NCBI RefSeq assembly: GCF_000517025.1
Contig: NZ_KI912097.1
Span: 609,943-672,912 of the forward strand
Source: Halonatronum saccharophilum DSM 13868
Lineage (GTDB): Bacteria > Bacillota > Halanaerobiia > Halobacteroidales > Halobacteroidaceae
Length of the DNA stretch: 62,970 bases
Direction of reading: 5' to 3'
The position numbers were made by a program, and so were the translations under genes. Shown here piece by piece: positions 18,929-29,675 of this stretch; position 1 is the first letter of the stretch, and each line of letters starts with the position of its first letter. The notes under the pieces were generated by a model. The model ran no database searches. It had not been told where the DNA came from and worked only from the letters and a program-made list of their open reading frames with translations.

Positions 18929-19639
18929 ATGCTAAATTTCCAATACGGCACTAAGACAATAGAATTCGATGTAGAATATCGCAATAGAAAAACATTAGAG
19001 ATAGGAATAGAACCTCCTGATAACATCAAAGTAATCTCTCCTCAAGGTACTAGCGAGGAAGAGATAATAAAGCTCGTTAAATCTAAGGCTAAATGGATTA
19101 TTCAAAAGTTGTATGAGTTTAGGGATGTGGAGTATAGAACAAGACAGAAAGAGTATATAAATGGTGAGAATTTTATCTACTTAGGTAGAAATTACTCCTT
19201 AGAGATTATTGATGATCAAGATATAAATAAAGCTGAGGCTAAATTATATCAAGGAAAGTTTTATATTAGGACTAATACTAAAAATAGAGAAGAGTTAAAA
19301 GAGGCAATGGAAAAGTGGTATAGAGCCAAAACCCTAGAGCAAGTATCAAAGAGGATAGATTATTTTCAACCTTATTTTTCAGTTAAACCAAATTCGATAA
19401 AGGTAAAAGAGCAGAAGAAAAGATGGGCTAGCTGTAATGCTAATAAGGATCTGATGTTCAACTGGCGTTGTTCAATGGCTCCGGCAAATGTTTTAGATTA
19501 TATAGTAGTTCATGAGATGTGCCATATGGTTCATTTAAACCATTCTAAGGAGTTTTGGGATTTGCTAGAGAGAGTAATGCCTGAATATCGGCAAAGAAAA
19601 GAGTGGTTGAAGAACTATGGAATTAGAATGAATTTGTAA
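18929..19639 (+). CDS. YgjP/DUF45-type zinc metallohydrolase, 236 aa
   Basis: Starts at ATG after GTGGGGG. The C-terminal half has KKRWASCNANKDLMFNWR and the zinc-binding HEMCHMVHLNHSKEFW, an HExxH motif with a third His, typical of the YgjP-like (DUF45, SprT/WLM-related) family. The N-terminal half is a beta-rich domain common to this family. Members are often found next to type I restriction genes, as here; the exact substrate is unknown. The frame is intact and of normal length. Confidence 0.85.
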   Translation: MLNFQYGTKTIEFDVEYRNRKTLEIGIEPPDNIKVISPQGTSEEEIIKLVKSKAKWIIQKLYEFRDVEYRTRQKEYINGENFIYLGRNYSLEIIDDQDINKAEAKLYQGKFYIRTNTKNREELKEAMEKWYRAKTLEQVSKRIDYFQPYFSVKPNSIKVKEQKKRWASCNANKDLMFNWRCSMAPANVLDYIVVHEMCHMVHLNHSKEFWDLLERVMPEYRQRKEWLKNYGIRMNL

Positions 19640-19930
19640 TTTATAATATAGCAGTCTTAAAATTAAAGTTAAACTAATATTTTTAATTGACCCAACATTA
19701 GAGATCCTAAAGATTATTTAATCTAATAGTTATAACCTACCGATTAATAAAAGAGTATAAGGTTGTATATATTAACTTAAAACGCAGTATAGGTTCTTTT
19801 TTATATTAAGTTGGCTTGTTTATCCATTATTATTTATAAAAATTAGGAATTATTAGCTTATTAAAGAGTAGAGTTAAAGCTTAAATTAGAGTGAAAAGAC
19901 AACTAAGTTTAAAGAATGTAGAAAAGAAAA

Positions 19931-19960
19931 AGTAAGGTTCTTTAAAGAACCTTACTTTTT
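19931..19960. terminator. Bidirectional terminator
   Basis: AGTAAGGTTC and GAACCTTACT form a near-perfect hairpin around TTTAAA with a T-run on the + strand. It overlaps the stop of the minus-strand gene at 19952. Confidence 0.7.
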
Positions 19961-20233
19961 CTTTTCTAAGTTAGTCATAACTTCACTTCCTAGCTCCAAC
20001 CAATCTTTAACATTATCTTTTTTCAAGATTTGATTGTTTTGATTGACTTGGATCGCTATAGTTTCGTTTTGTCCTTTTAATGTCTTGATATCACCTTTGA
20101 CTTCTTTCATATCTTTTTCTAAAGTGTCTAATCTAGAATCCATACTATCTAATTTAGAATCAACATTGTCTAATCTAGAATTTATTTGCCCCACTTGTTT
20201 AACTAGTAACTCTAAAAGTTGTTTTTCCTCCAT
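19952..20233 (-). CDS. Small coiled-coil protein, 93 aa
   Basis: On the minus strand, ATG is preceded by TGGAGGCACTATAA. The product is dominated by heptad-like repeats (SRLDNVDSKLDSMDSRLDTL), then KDMKEVKGDIKTLKGQ, so it should form a long coiled coil. No membrane segment or enzyme motif is seen. Similar short proteins occur as structural or adaptor proteins in phages and hosts; no function is assigned. It is convergent with the metallohydrolase and ends in a shared terminator. Confidence 0.7.
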   Translation of the reverse strand: MEEKQLLELLVKQVGQINSRLDNVDSKLDSMDSRLDTLEKDMKEVKGDIKTLKGQNETIAIQVNQNNQILKKDNVKDWLELGSEVMTNLEKKK

Positions 20234-20489
20234 TTATAGTGCCTCCAGTTTTATTGTGTTATTATTAATTGTTATCATAATAATAGTTTATCATTTTTAC
20301 TGGTGATAAGCAACTGAATAATCAGTCTTAAATTTAAATTGATCTATTCATTTAGTAAGTAGTTTAAGCTTAAATATAAAAGTGTTTTTTGTTAACTTTT
20401 ATATCTATATGGATATTTTTGCAGGAGAATAAGGATCAATAATGAATTGTTTTAAGGTGTAATATTATGAGTATCGGGGAGGGATTTTC

Positions 20490-23393
20490 TTGTCTAAGAA
20501 GTTAGTTTATAGTGATCAAAGCCCACTAATGGATATTGGATTGGACTATTATTTGGGCCAACAAGAGGGGCTTTTACATATCTTGGCTTACTATCAGATG
20601 AAAGATACTATGAAAAGAAAGATCTTGGATAGAAGTAAGACTAATATAGTAGAGTTAAATAATATAATCACCATAGATAGCTTATTTAAAGATCTCTATT
20701 ATAAGCTTATAGGAGAAGGAACAATTATAGGAAACGGTGAATTAAAGCATATCTTAAGATCACTGTTAGAGGAGAGAAATTATAAATTTTTCAATCATAA
20801 TTCAGTAGATTATATTATAGAATTTATCGAAAATGTCGATAGTCAGTTGATAGATTTAGGCGACTATAAGGAACAGCCCATTATAGAAGAGTTGGTTGCT
20901 ATCTATAATCATAGTAAGGAGGAGCTAAAAAAGAGGGGTTTTATTGCTAAGTGGACAGCGTATAGGTTGTTATTGTCTAGAATAACTAAAGATGATTTCA
21001 AGAGGGTATACCCTAAAGTAAAGAAGCTATTCTTTGACCGGTTGTATATAATTAGGGATGTAGAGTTAGAATTAATTTTAAAGTTAAGTAATTGGGTAGA
21101 AGAGACTGTTATCTTATTAGACTATAACCCAAGAAAAAAGAAGGTATTTGCTAACCTTGATCCAATAGTTGAGAGCTTAGAGAAGAGAGGAGGCTTTGAG
21201 CTCATCCCTAAACTAAATCAGGATAAAAGAATTATAGCAGATGTATTTAGCTCTAGTGATAAGTTTATGCAGGAGAAGTATAGTTGGGAGAAGGAGATGG
21301 GTAGAGCCTTAGAGCTTGGAAGTGCTAAGACTAAAGTTGATGAGCTTAGCTTGATAGCTCAAAAGATTAGAGAGATTGCTAAGACAGACCAACCCCTTTC
21401 TAGAATAGGAGTTTCTTTCTCCACGCCAACCCCTTATCTTCCTCACCTAGATAGAGTTTTTACTCAGTATGGGATACCCTATAATCAGACTATCGAGGTT
21501 CCCTTATTATCTTCACCTTTAATCCAAGAATTTTTAATTTTATTAAGTATTTTAGGGGGAGATTTTTTAGATAAAGATCTTTTGGCCTTGCTAAGTTCGA
21601 AGCTAATTAAATTTGAGTGGGAAGATGCTTTAGTTTGGAGCGCCGAAAAGTTACTAAAGAGGATTAGATTTAAAGCAAAAGGTTGGGAATTGGTAGATTT
21701 GCTCCAGAAGGGGCTAGAAGAAGAATCGTCTTTGAAGCAAGGTTTAGAGATTATCAGAGAAAGACTAGAGATTGATCTAGACCAGAAGGTAGGGCTAAAA
21801 AGTTTTATAGATCAGTTAGAATTATTGCTCAATAAATCATCTCTTCCCCAAATAATTGCCGACTCTCCTAATGATAAGGAGATAAGTGCTGCTTGGAAAG
21901 GGCTAAGATCGGCGCTAGAAACCTTAGCTAATATTAGTTCAGAAGAGCTTAGCAAAGGCGAGTGGCTTAAGGTTATAAGGTCTGCAATAGAAGAGGGAAG
22001 ATATTGCCCTGCTAAGGATGAAGGGGTAAAGGTAGTTGGAAAGATAGAGCTTAGAAGTGGGGAATTTGATCATATATTCTTAGTTGGGATGAGCCATGAT
22101 CTATATCCCCAAGTAAAGAAAGAGCCATTACATAGGTACTATAATAGTTTAGGAATTAGGGTGAGAAACTCCCAGATAGATGATAGATATCTCTTCTTTA
22201 CCAATCTTTTAGGAGGGATTAAAGGAGTTTATATTACTTATTCTCAAGCCCAAGGTGAAGATAAGGCCTTCTCTTCCTTATTTATAAATGAACTAAAGAG
22301 GGTAGTCGACTTTAAGGAGATGGAGGTTGAAAGAGATTTAATCACCTCCAAACAAGAGTTGCAAAAGGAGTTTGGGAGTGGACTCAATGAAGGAAAGATT
22401 TATAAATTAGAAGATAGAGGTTCTTGGGCAGAGGATATGGATCTTAAGTTTAAGCTGCTAGAAGATTCTACTGCTAAGGAATTAGATAATTATAATGGAG
22501 TATTAAAGGATGAAGAAAACGTTGAGTGGTTAAAGAAGAAGTTTTATCCCAAATTTAATTATTCCCCTAGCCTTTTAGAAGATTATCTAAGCTGTCCTTT
22601 TCAATTTATCTTTAAGCGGATCTTTGCTATAGAAGATTTAGATCTTGATGAGGATATGGATGCTATGACCCGGGGGATCTTCCTCCATCAGATTATGGAG
22701 GAGTTTTATAGCCGCTTAGAAGAAAAGAAGGTGACAGAAGAGAATTACAAAAAGGCCAAGAAGGTATTGCTGAAGGTAGTCCAAGAGGAAGTAGAGAAGT
22801 ATCCTTTATTTAAAAGTAACTTCTACTGGCAAAGGGAGAAGGAGCTTTATCTAAAGGATGGAGGATTAGGAGTTGTCTTAGAAGAGTTCTTAAAGGAAGA
22901 GCTTCAAGGGAAGAATCTAGGTTATAATAAGAGGTCTGAATTTAAGGTTAAAGAGACTGAATGGAGCTTTTCAGATTTTCAGTTGGTCGATGGGCATTAC
23001 TTTACTGGAACTGTAGATCGAATCGATTATCATCTTAAGGAGGAGGCTTTGGCAGTTGTTGATTATAAGAGTGGTAGTTTAGATAATCAAAGCTTAGCTA
23101 AGCATCCTTTACAATTGCCCCTTTATGCTTTAGCCGTAGAGAAGTTTTTTGGACAGGATATAGCTTATGGGACCTATAGTGGATTAAAGAAAGGTGATGT
23201 TAGACATAAAACAGTGATGAACTCTAAAAGTAGTGATAAACAAAGAGAAAAATTCATAGAAGCCTTAGAAGAGGCTAAGGAGTTAGCAGCAGAGGCTATA
23301 AGAAGGATAAGAGAAGGTGTTTTCAGCCCTGTTAATAGTGATAGCTGTCAATACTGTTCTTGTAGTCTTATCTGTAGAAGGGAGGAGAGCTAA
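20490..23393 (+). CDS. addB: AddB-like helicase/nuclease subunit B
   Basis: 967 aa from a TTG start behind GGGGAGGG. The C-terminal PD-(D/E)XK nuclease shows FTGTVDRID, VVDYKSGS and QLPLYALAVEKFF. A four-cysteine iron-sulfur site is formed by YLSCPFQF and the C-terminal DSCQYCSCSLIC, as in AddB and related proteins. The N-terminal helicase-like part lacks a clear Walker A motif, unlike Bacillus AddB. With AddA it processes double-strand DNA ends for recombination and degrades foreign DNA. Its stop overlaps the start of addA (TAATG), so the two are coupled. Confidence 0.85.
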   Translation: MSKKLVYSDQSPLMDIGLDYYLGQQEGLLHILAYYQMKDTMKRKILDRSKTNIVELNNIITIDSLFKDLYYKLIGEGTIIGNGELKHILRSLLEERNYKFFNHNSVDYIIEFIENVDSQLIDLGDYKEQPIIEELVAIYNHSKEELKKRGFIAKWTAYRLLLSRITKDDFKRVYPKVKKLFFDRLYIIRDVELELILKLSNWVEETVILLDYNPRKKKVFANLDPIVESLEKRGGFELIPKLNQDKRIIADVFSSSDKFMQEKYSWEKEMGRALELGSAKTKVDELSLIAQKIREIAKTDQPLSRIGVSFSTPTPYLPHLDRVFTQYGIPYNQTIEVPLLSSPLIQEFLILLSILGGDFLDKDLLALLSSKLIKFEWEDALVWSAEKLLKRIRFKAKGWELVDLLQKGLEEESSLKQGLEIIRERLEIDLDQKVGLKSFIDQLELLLNKSSLPQIIADSPNDKEISAAWKGLRSALETLANISSEELSKGEWLKVIRSAIEEGRYCPAKDEGVKVVGKIELRSGEFDHIFLVGMSHDLYPQVKKEPLHRYYNSLGIRVRNSQIDDRYLFFTNLLGGIKGVYITYSQAQGEDKAFSSLFINELKRVVDFKEMEVERDLITSKQELQKEFGSGLNEGKIYKLEDRGSWAEDMDLKFKLLEDSTAKELDNYNGVLKDEENVEWLKKKFYPKFNYSPSLLEDYLSCPFQFIFKRIFAIEDLDLDEDMDAMTRGIFLHQIMEEFYSRLEEKKVTEENYKKAKKVLLKVVQEEVEKYPLFKSNFYWQREKELYLKDGGLGVVLEEFLKEELQGKNLGYNKRSEFKVKETEWSFSDFQLVDGHYFTGTVDRIDYHLKEEALAVVDYKSGSLDNQSLAKHPLQLPLYALAVEKFFGQDIAYGTYSGLKKGDVRHKTVMNSKSSDKQREKFIEALEEAKELAAEAIRRIREGVFSPVNSDSCQYCSCSLICRREES

Positions 23394-26300
23394 TGGGAGA
23401 AGGATCAGTATCGATAAGGGGTATGAAGTTTACTAAAGATCAGGCTTTAGCTGTTTCAAATATCGAAGGAAACTTGGCTATAAGGGCTGGGGCTGGTAGT
23501 GGCAAGACTAGAGTCTTAACTGAGAGGTATGTAGAGATATTGTTGGCCCCTCCAAGTAAAGGTGGGTTAATGGGTGATCCTAGTGCCTTAGAGAAAATAG
23601 TGGCAATTACCTTTACCAAGAAGGCAGCAGCGGAGATGAAGGATAGAATCAGGGAGCGTTTAGAGGAGCTTCTTGAAGATGAGAGTTTGGAAGAAGGTAG
23701 GAGGAAGTGGATCATAAGCCTGCTAGATAATTTAACCTATGCCCGGATTTCGACTATGCATTCTTTTTGTAGCGATATCCTAAGAAGTAATCTATTTGAA
23801 CTAGGGTTGAAGGGTAATTTTAGGATAGTTGAAGGCTTAGAGTTAGAAAGGATAAAGGAGGAGGCAATAACTTCGACCCTCGAGAGGGTGTTGGCCCAAG
23901 AAGATCATCATCTGCTTAAAGAATTAAAGCTTATTAGTTATTTATATGGGAAGTCAGGCTTTTTTAGGATCTTAAATGAACTCTTAGATGATAGAGGAGA
24001 ACTAAAGGGTTTTATTAACAAGGTTGACCTAGAAGGGGTAGATGGGATCAAGGCCAAATTTGATAATTTGGTGGATAAGTTACATATCAAATCTATAGGT
24101 GATTACCTTCAGGGTGATAAGGTTATAGCTTATATAAAGGAGCTCAAAGAATTTGAGGCTGTGCAAGAGAGTGAAGGGGTGACCATAGTAAAAGAGGCTT
24201 TAAGGATCTTTGAGGAGATGAGTGATTTAGATGAAGGAGATTATAATAGGGAGCTAATAGATAATCATTACCAGCTTATTGAATGCTTTTATGACTTTGA
24301 TAATGAAAAGGAGATTGGTATCTATAGAAAGATGAAGGCAGGCAATTGGGGAAATGGTAATAGTGATAAGTCTAAAGTCAATAAGATATATAAAGCTTTA
24401 AGGGACTCCATAATTGCTGTACTACCTACAGTGAAGATAGGATATAAGAAGAAGGTTCTCTTAAAGGGCTTTGATGATAGCTGGGCCATCGAACTTCTCT
24501 TAGCATTAATTAAAGTATATCAGCAGGTTCTAAGAAACTTTAAAGAGATTAAAAGGAAAGGTCTTTACTTTGATTACTTTGATTTGGAGGAGAGGGTTAT
24601 TGAGGCTTTTAATAATAACTATGAGCTGCTCCAAAGTTTAAGGGAGGAGATCTCTTTTGTTATGGTTGATGAGTTTCAAGATACCAATCAGACCCAGTGG
24701 GATATTATCAGACCTTTGATTACAGATGATGATAAGTTTAGTAATCTTGTAGAAGGGAAGTTGTTTATCGTTGGTGACCCTAAGCAATCTATCTATGGTT
24801 TTAGAAGGGCTGATGTTAGAATCTTTAATAAGGTGATAGATAAGATTGTAGATGACTCTAAGGAAGATTCTCTGATTAATCTCAGGCAGAATTTTAGGTC
24901 TAATAAAGAGATTATCGATTTTATTAATTATATCTTCCCTAGAATCTTTGGAGCTGACCATAACCTATATGATGTTGATTATCAAAGCTTAACCTTTGGT
25001 AGAGATATAACTTATAAGGATAGAATTGATGGAGACCCAGATTCTCACATCGAAGTTCTTCTTACTGAAGATGACAAGCAGTTAGAGGGAGAGGATAATA
25101 AGAGAAGAGAAGGGCAGATAATAGCTCAAAAGATAGAGTGGTTGGTCAAGCAATCAGAGAAGATGATAGTTGGAGAAGAGAGGCTTAGGAAGGTAGAGTA
25201 TGGTGATATAGCTCTTTTAATGAGGGCTAGAACCAACCTTAAACTTTACGAAGAGGCCTTAGAAGAGAAGGGTATTCCTTATACTACAGTCAAGGGTAAA
25301 GGTTTCTATCAAAGACAAGAGGTATATGATATCTATTTAGCTTTAAGGTCTTTGGCCAATAAAGGTGATAAGTTAAGTGCCTTTGGACTGCTTCGTTCCC
25401 CTTTATTTGCCTTGAGTGATGATCAACTCTTTGCTTATATGCGCAGAGTGGAGGAGTCTGGGAGGAATCTTTTGGATTTAGTTTCTGCAGATTACCCTAA
25501 GATTAAGCAGTTATTTGCCCATTGGGAGGAGCTTAGAAGGTGTAGTAGTTTAGATAAGTTGATCGATAGGATTATAAGTGACTGTGGAGGTTATGCCTCT
25601 TATTTAGGCGGGGCCAAAGGTAGTCAACGGATATCCAATTTTGATAAGCTAATAGATTTTGCTGCAGAATTTAGCTATCGTAATGGGAATAATCTTTATA
25701 AGTTCCTCAAAGAGTTGGAGCTATTGATGGAGGAAGAGACTGACGAAGGTGAAGGCGAGGATTTAAGTGCTGATGCAGGAAGGGTTAAATTAATGACTAT
25801 TCACGCTTCTAAAGGGAAGGAGTTTCCTGTAGTCTTCTTGGTAGATCTTAATAACCGGGGTGTTTCTCCAGGTGGTAGTCTTTTAGCAGGAGAGGTTGAA
25901 GGAGAAGAGCAGCTAGGTCTTTCTTATTTTGGCCCTGATTTTGAGAAGAATAAGACCAGCTCCTATGGGATAATCAAGGATAACCTGACCTTAGAAGAGG
26001 AGATGGAAGGAAAGAGGGTCTTTTATGTAGGAGTAACCAGGACAGAGGATATGTTGTTTTTATCTTCAAGGATTAGCCCAAGTAAAAAGGATAAGGTTAA
26101 ATTCTATGTAGTTTTAAATGGTTGATGCTAGGTCTTGGTTATGATGAAGAAAAGTTGCTTCAATTCTTAAGGGGTGAAGAAGGTTCTAAGATAGAAAATT
26201 TAAAGGTTGGAGATAGAGAGCTTGAGGTTCAGATTACTAGAAATACCATTACTATTGGTGAAAGTGGTGAAAAGAAGATTCGCCAGGTGGTAGATAAGAC

Positions 26301-26508
26301 TTTAAAGTTAGAAAAGTTGGCCCTGTCTGTTACTGAAAAAGAGGTTGTTGCCCCATCGAGCCTTGCTGATGCTAAAGGGGCTATCGGTAGTAGTAGTGGT
26401 CTTAAAGGGAAGGTCTCTCTTCTCTCAGATAGTAGGGCTACTTTAAAGGGGGATATAGTTCATAAGGGGATAGAGTTAGGGGAGAAGATAAATGATTCAT
26501 TTTATTAA
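23393..26508 (+). pseudogene. addA: AddA-like helicase, frameshifted and lacking the nuclease domain
   Basis: The first 910 codons hold an intact UvrD-type helicase: IRAGAGSGKTRVLTERY, AITFTKKAAAEM, VDEFQDTNQTQWD, LRQNFRSNKEI, KLMTIHASKGKEFPVVFL and VFYVGVTRTEDML. Near 26118 the frame breaks (likely one A lost in TTTTAAATGG). The next frame continues as LGLGYDEEKLLQFLRGEEG and on to KGDIVHKGIELGEK, where the family's C-terminal nuclease domain should begin. Then the gene stops; the nuclease core (DYKT-type motifs) is absent. The translation start may be 23393 or an internal ATG near 23423. The AddA nuclease is therefore lost, though AddB retains one. Confidence 0.85.
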
Positions 26509-26704
26509 GTTTATTGGGCCTATTTTAGTATTTTTGATATTGATAGAACTTTATTGTGAGTTGCCTGATTTTATAGGTCGAAAATTAAGTGTCTAAAAAA
26601 ATGAAGAGCTAGAATATTATATAGAAGATCTTGAAGATTGCATTGAAGAATTAGAAATTAGGATTGAAGAACTAGAAGGTAAAATTATGTATATAAAAAA
26701 ATAA
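26492..26704 (+). pseudogene. Small membrane/coiled-coil protein with in-frame stop
   Basis: ATG 26492 follows GGGGAGAAGATAA. The frame gives a hydrophobic segment (FIKFIGPILVFLILIEL), then GRKLSV and a TAA at 26594-26596. It continues in the same frame as EELEYYIEDLEDCIEELEIR...KIMYIKK to TAA 26704. The layout, one membrane helix followed by an acidic coiled coil, is like small phage or toxin-type membrane proteins. The gene may be a 34-aa peptide or a 70-aa gene with a nonsense mutation. It overlaps the tail of the addA remnant. No family is recognised. Confidence 0.35.
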
Positions 26705-26767
26705 GGTTCCCTTGAATTCTTATTTATTATATATTACAATTGTTAGATACAAATTTTCTTAAAACAA

Positions 26768-26801
26768 GAAAATGAAAAGATATTAATATCTTTTCGTTTT
26801 C
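26768..26801. terminator. Long A/T-rich hairpin, bidirectional terminator
   Basis: GAAAATGAAAAGATATT pairs along its full length with AATATCTTTTCGTTTTC. It separates the addA remnant from the chemoreceptor gene. Confidence 0.6.
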
Positions 26802-26926
26802 AATAATATAATTTAATAATCAGTGATTTTTATTATAAACAGTTAGTGTGAATAACTATCTTTCTTAACAGAAAATTTTGATTTTTACTAAAATCTAGTA
26901 TAAAATGTGTAGGTCTACTGTTTAGT

Positions 26927-26953
26927 AAATCAGGATATTATGTCCTGATTTTT
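26927..26953 (+). terminator. Terminator-like hairpin before chemoreceptor gene
   Basis: AAATCAGGA and TCCTGATTTTT form a hairpin with a T-run only about 43 nt before the chemoreceptor start. It could terminate upstream transcription or act as an attenuator; nothing in the sequence decides between them. Confidence 0.5.
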
Positions 26954-26996
26954 ATCTGTTTAAATAAATAAAAAATCATAATAGGAGGGTACAAAT

Positions 26997-28862
26997 TTGA
27001 AAATTCAATCTAAATTACTAACTTTTTTATTAATAACTTTATTAGCTATTTTTTCTGTAACTATAGGAATTATTATATCTACAACAAAGGATATGGCTGT
27101 AGATAAGGCTACAAATTTAGCTATGGCTGAATCAAGAGAGTATGCAAAGATTATTGAAAAGGAATTAGAAGAAGGGTTTAATGTACTTAGGTTTTTAACA
27201 AATAATAGTAGTAGTGTAGAGGAATTAATTGGTGATGAGGTATTAATTAAGAATATATTAGACAATGATCATTTCAATAATATCTGGATAAGTATTGTAG
27301 ATAGCAACATACATAAGAGATATCATTTAGAGGATGATATAATTATAGAAAATGAGATTACTAATGATTATATTGTTAACAATACCTTTGATTCTGAAAG
27401 AATACTAGAACCATATGAAAACCTTCAAGGGATAAATGTGAGCTCTTTAGTAGTACCGATAAGAGAAGGTAATAGGGTTGTGGGTAATCTAGGAATTGCT
27501 ATAAATTTTGAAGAACTTCAGAGTATAATTGATGGCTTTGATATCTTTAAAAGTGGCTTTGGTAGACTGCTTTCAAATGAGGGGATTGTAATAGCTCACC
27601 CTAATCAAGGTAGGAGATGGGATACTTCGGGAGATTTTGAGGGGGAGAAAGAGGATATATACAGGGGTGTTGTCAAAGAAGGAGAGCTCTTTTATGATGA
27701 TGCTTTTTCAGTAGCTTTAGATGATTATGTATTTAAAAGCTTTGCTCCTGTTAGGGTAGGGGAAACCCAAACTCCTTGGAGTTTTGGCGTTGTTGCTCCC
27801 CATGAAGAGATGTTTGCAGAAGTAACTTCTTTAAGCCGAAGAATAACTTTTATAAGTATAATTTCTTTTATAATAATTAGCATTATTATTTGGCTTATAA
27901 CTAAGCCTATTGTCGATAGGGTTAAAAGATTAAAAGGGTATGCTTTAATCATAGCTAAAGGGGACTTTACTGCAAATATTTCAGATAGCTTGATAGAAAG
28001 TAAAGATGAATTGGGTGATTTAGCTAGAGCTTTTAAAAAGATTCAGTTAAATATGAGGAGTGTTATAGATAATATAAATAAAACAGTAGTTAATTTATCT
28101 TCTTATAGTCAGGAGCTATCTGCATCATCACAAGAGGGTAATGCAACTATAGAAGCTACTGGTGGCCTGATTGAGAATATGGTATCAAGTATTGAAGAAA
28201 TCTCTTCTAATACAGAAGAAGTAAGAAGATTATCTGAGGAAGCTAATTATCAAACTGATATTGGAAATGCCGAAATTGAAGAAACTGTAGAAAGTATAAA
28301 AGAGATTAATAGAGTAGTTAACCAAAGTGTAAAATTAATTGAAGGCCTAGGAGATAAAACAACTGAGATTGGAGATATAATAGTATTGATTACTAAGATT
28401 GCTGAGCATACCAATATCCTAGCTTTAAATGCTTCAATTGAAGCTTCCCGTGCTGGAGAATATGGGGAGGGCTTTGCTGTAGTAGCAGAAGAGATAAGGA
28501 ATTTAGCTACTGAAACATCCGATGCTACAGATAAAATATCTAATTTAATCAGACAAACCCAAGAGGAGTCCAATAGGGGGATAAATAAGATTAGAGAGGT
28601 AAGAATCAAGGCTCAAGATGGTGAAAAAACTGTACAAAGAACTGGAGAGGTATTTGATAATATTAGAAACTCTATTCAAGAGACTACTAGTAAAATTGTA
28701 AGTACATCTAAAGCAACAAGTACTTTAGTTCAAAGTAGTAGTGAAGTTAATAGTGCCAGCGAAGATATAAAAGGGATGTCTACAGAAATCTCTTATTCTG
28801 CCCAAGAGTTGGCCCAGATGGCTCAAGAATTACAAGATTTAGTAGAACAGTTTAGCGTATAA
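26997..28862 (+). CDS. Methyl-accepting chemotaxis protein, 621 aa
   Basis: TTG start after ATAGGAGGG. The first transmembrane helix is at about 7-29 ([20 protein letters not shown]). The extracellular sensor of about 240 residues has the [16 protein letters not shown] pattern of Cache domains. A second helix (about 277-300) and a HAMP linker follow. The cytoplasmic signalling coil has its tip at about 470-500 ([20 protein letters not shown]). It senses a periplasmic-side ligand and controls the CheA/CheW complex, for which genes lie at 45234-49213. The ligand cannot be read from sequence. It is a single gene and the frame is intact. Confidence 0.93.
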   Translation: MKIQSKLLTFLLITLLAIFSVTIGIIISTTKDMAVDKATNLAMAESREYAKIIEKELEEGFNVLRFLTNNSSSVEELIGDEVLIKNILDNDHFNNIWISIVDSNIHKRYHLEDDIIIENEITNDYIVNNTFDSERILEPYENLQGINVSSLVVPIREGNRVVGNLGIAINFEELQSIIDGFDIFKSGFGRLLSNEGIVIAHPNQGRRWDTSGDFEGEKEDIYRGVVKEGELFYDDAFSVALDDYVFKSFAPVRVGETQTPWSFGVVAPHEEMFAEVTSLSRRITFISIISFIIISIIIWLITKPIVDRVKRLKGYALIIAKGDFTANISDSLIESKDELGDLARAFKKIQLNMRSVIDNINKTVVNLSSYSQELSASSQEGNATIEATGGLIENMVSSIEEISSNTEEVRRLSEEANYQTDIGNAEIEETVESIKEINRVVNQSVKLIEGLGDKTTEIGDIIVLITKIAEHTNILALNASIEASRAGEYGEGFAVVAEEIRNLATETSDATDKISNLIRQTQEESNRGINKIREVRIKAQDGEKTVQRTGEVFDNIRNSIQETTSKIVSTSKATSTLVQSSSEVNSASEDIKGMSTEISYSAQELAQMAQELQDLVEQFSV

Positions 28863-29040
28863 AGTTTAAAAAATCTCTATTAGCTTCTATAATAAGGTTA
28901 ATGTTATTGATAAAGTAGAACTCTTAAGACTTCTACTTTATGTGATTTCATACCGAAATTCGTCAAAATCACTGGCAAGGTAAAACTTTATTTGATAAGA
29001 TTATATAATAGATATAGTAATTTTTTAGGGAGGGTTTTAG

Positions 29041-29499
29041 ATGAATAATAATATTGAAGAAAAGGCTTGGCAAATATTAAATAGAATCGAAAATGCAAAG
29101 GAAGATAATTTAGATGAAGCAATTAGAGAGGCAGTGGAGAGAGAAGAGGATTTAGATGAGGTTAATAAAGAAGAACAGATCAGACAGCTTAAGGCCAAGG
29201 TAGAAGAAATAAGAAAAGAAAAGAAGGAAAAAGAATGTCAATTAAGGGAGATAAAGAAGATAAAAGAATTAGATGATCTAAAGGATATATCAGAGATAAA
29301 TATTGATAAATATAAAGTAGCCAGTCAAGAAGATAGAGAAAAAATTTCTAAAAAGATTAGCTATTTGGCCCAAGCTATTAAAGAAAATAAATATTTAGCA
29401 GAAGATACTCTTAAGACCTTTGACCTATATAGAGAGAGAATGATAGAAAGATGTATAAAGGAGAAGGATTTGGGAGATCAAATTAATAGTTTAACTTAA
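29041..29499 (+). CDS. Coiled-coil hypothetical protein, 152 aa
   Basis: ATG after GGGAGGG. The protein is very rich in Glu and Lys and almost entirely helical (EEQIRQLKAKVEEIRKEKKE), with no cysteine-rich or membrane segments. It lies between two chemoreceptor genes, with a hairpin before it and a terminator after it, so it is probably its own transcript. No family is recognised; a scaffold or sporulation-type protein is possible but unsupported. Confidence 0.7.
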   Translation: MNNNIEEKAWQILNRIENAKEDNLDEAIREAVEREEDLDEVNKEEQIRQLKAKVEEIRKEKKEKECQLREIKKIKELDDLKDISEINIDKYKVASQEDREKISKKISYLAQAIKENKYLAEDTLKTFDLYRERMIERCIKEKDLGDQINSLT

Positions 29500-29533
29500 T
29501 TTTAGAATTTATATAAAATATGATAATTCACGA

Positions 29534-29567
29534 ATTATAACCTCTGTTTTAAAACAGAGGTTATAAT
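29534..29567. terminator. Bidirectional terminator
   Basis: ATTATAACCTCTGTTTT pairs with AAAACAGAGGTTATAAT, followed by TTTATTTT. It ends the 29041 gene. Confidence 0.75.
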
Positions 29568-29675
29568 TTTATTTTAAATATGGTAAAAAATAGAGGAGTT
29601 CAAGTAATTGTATCGAATTTTTTATTAGTTTAGTTATTATTAAATAAAATATAAGTTATAGGGAGTGGGATAAGA

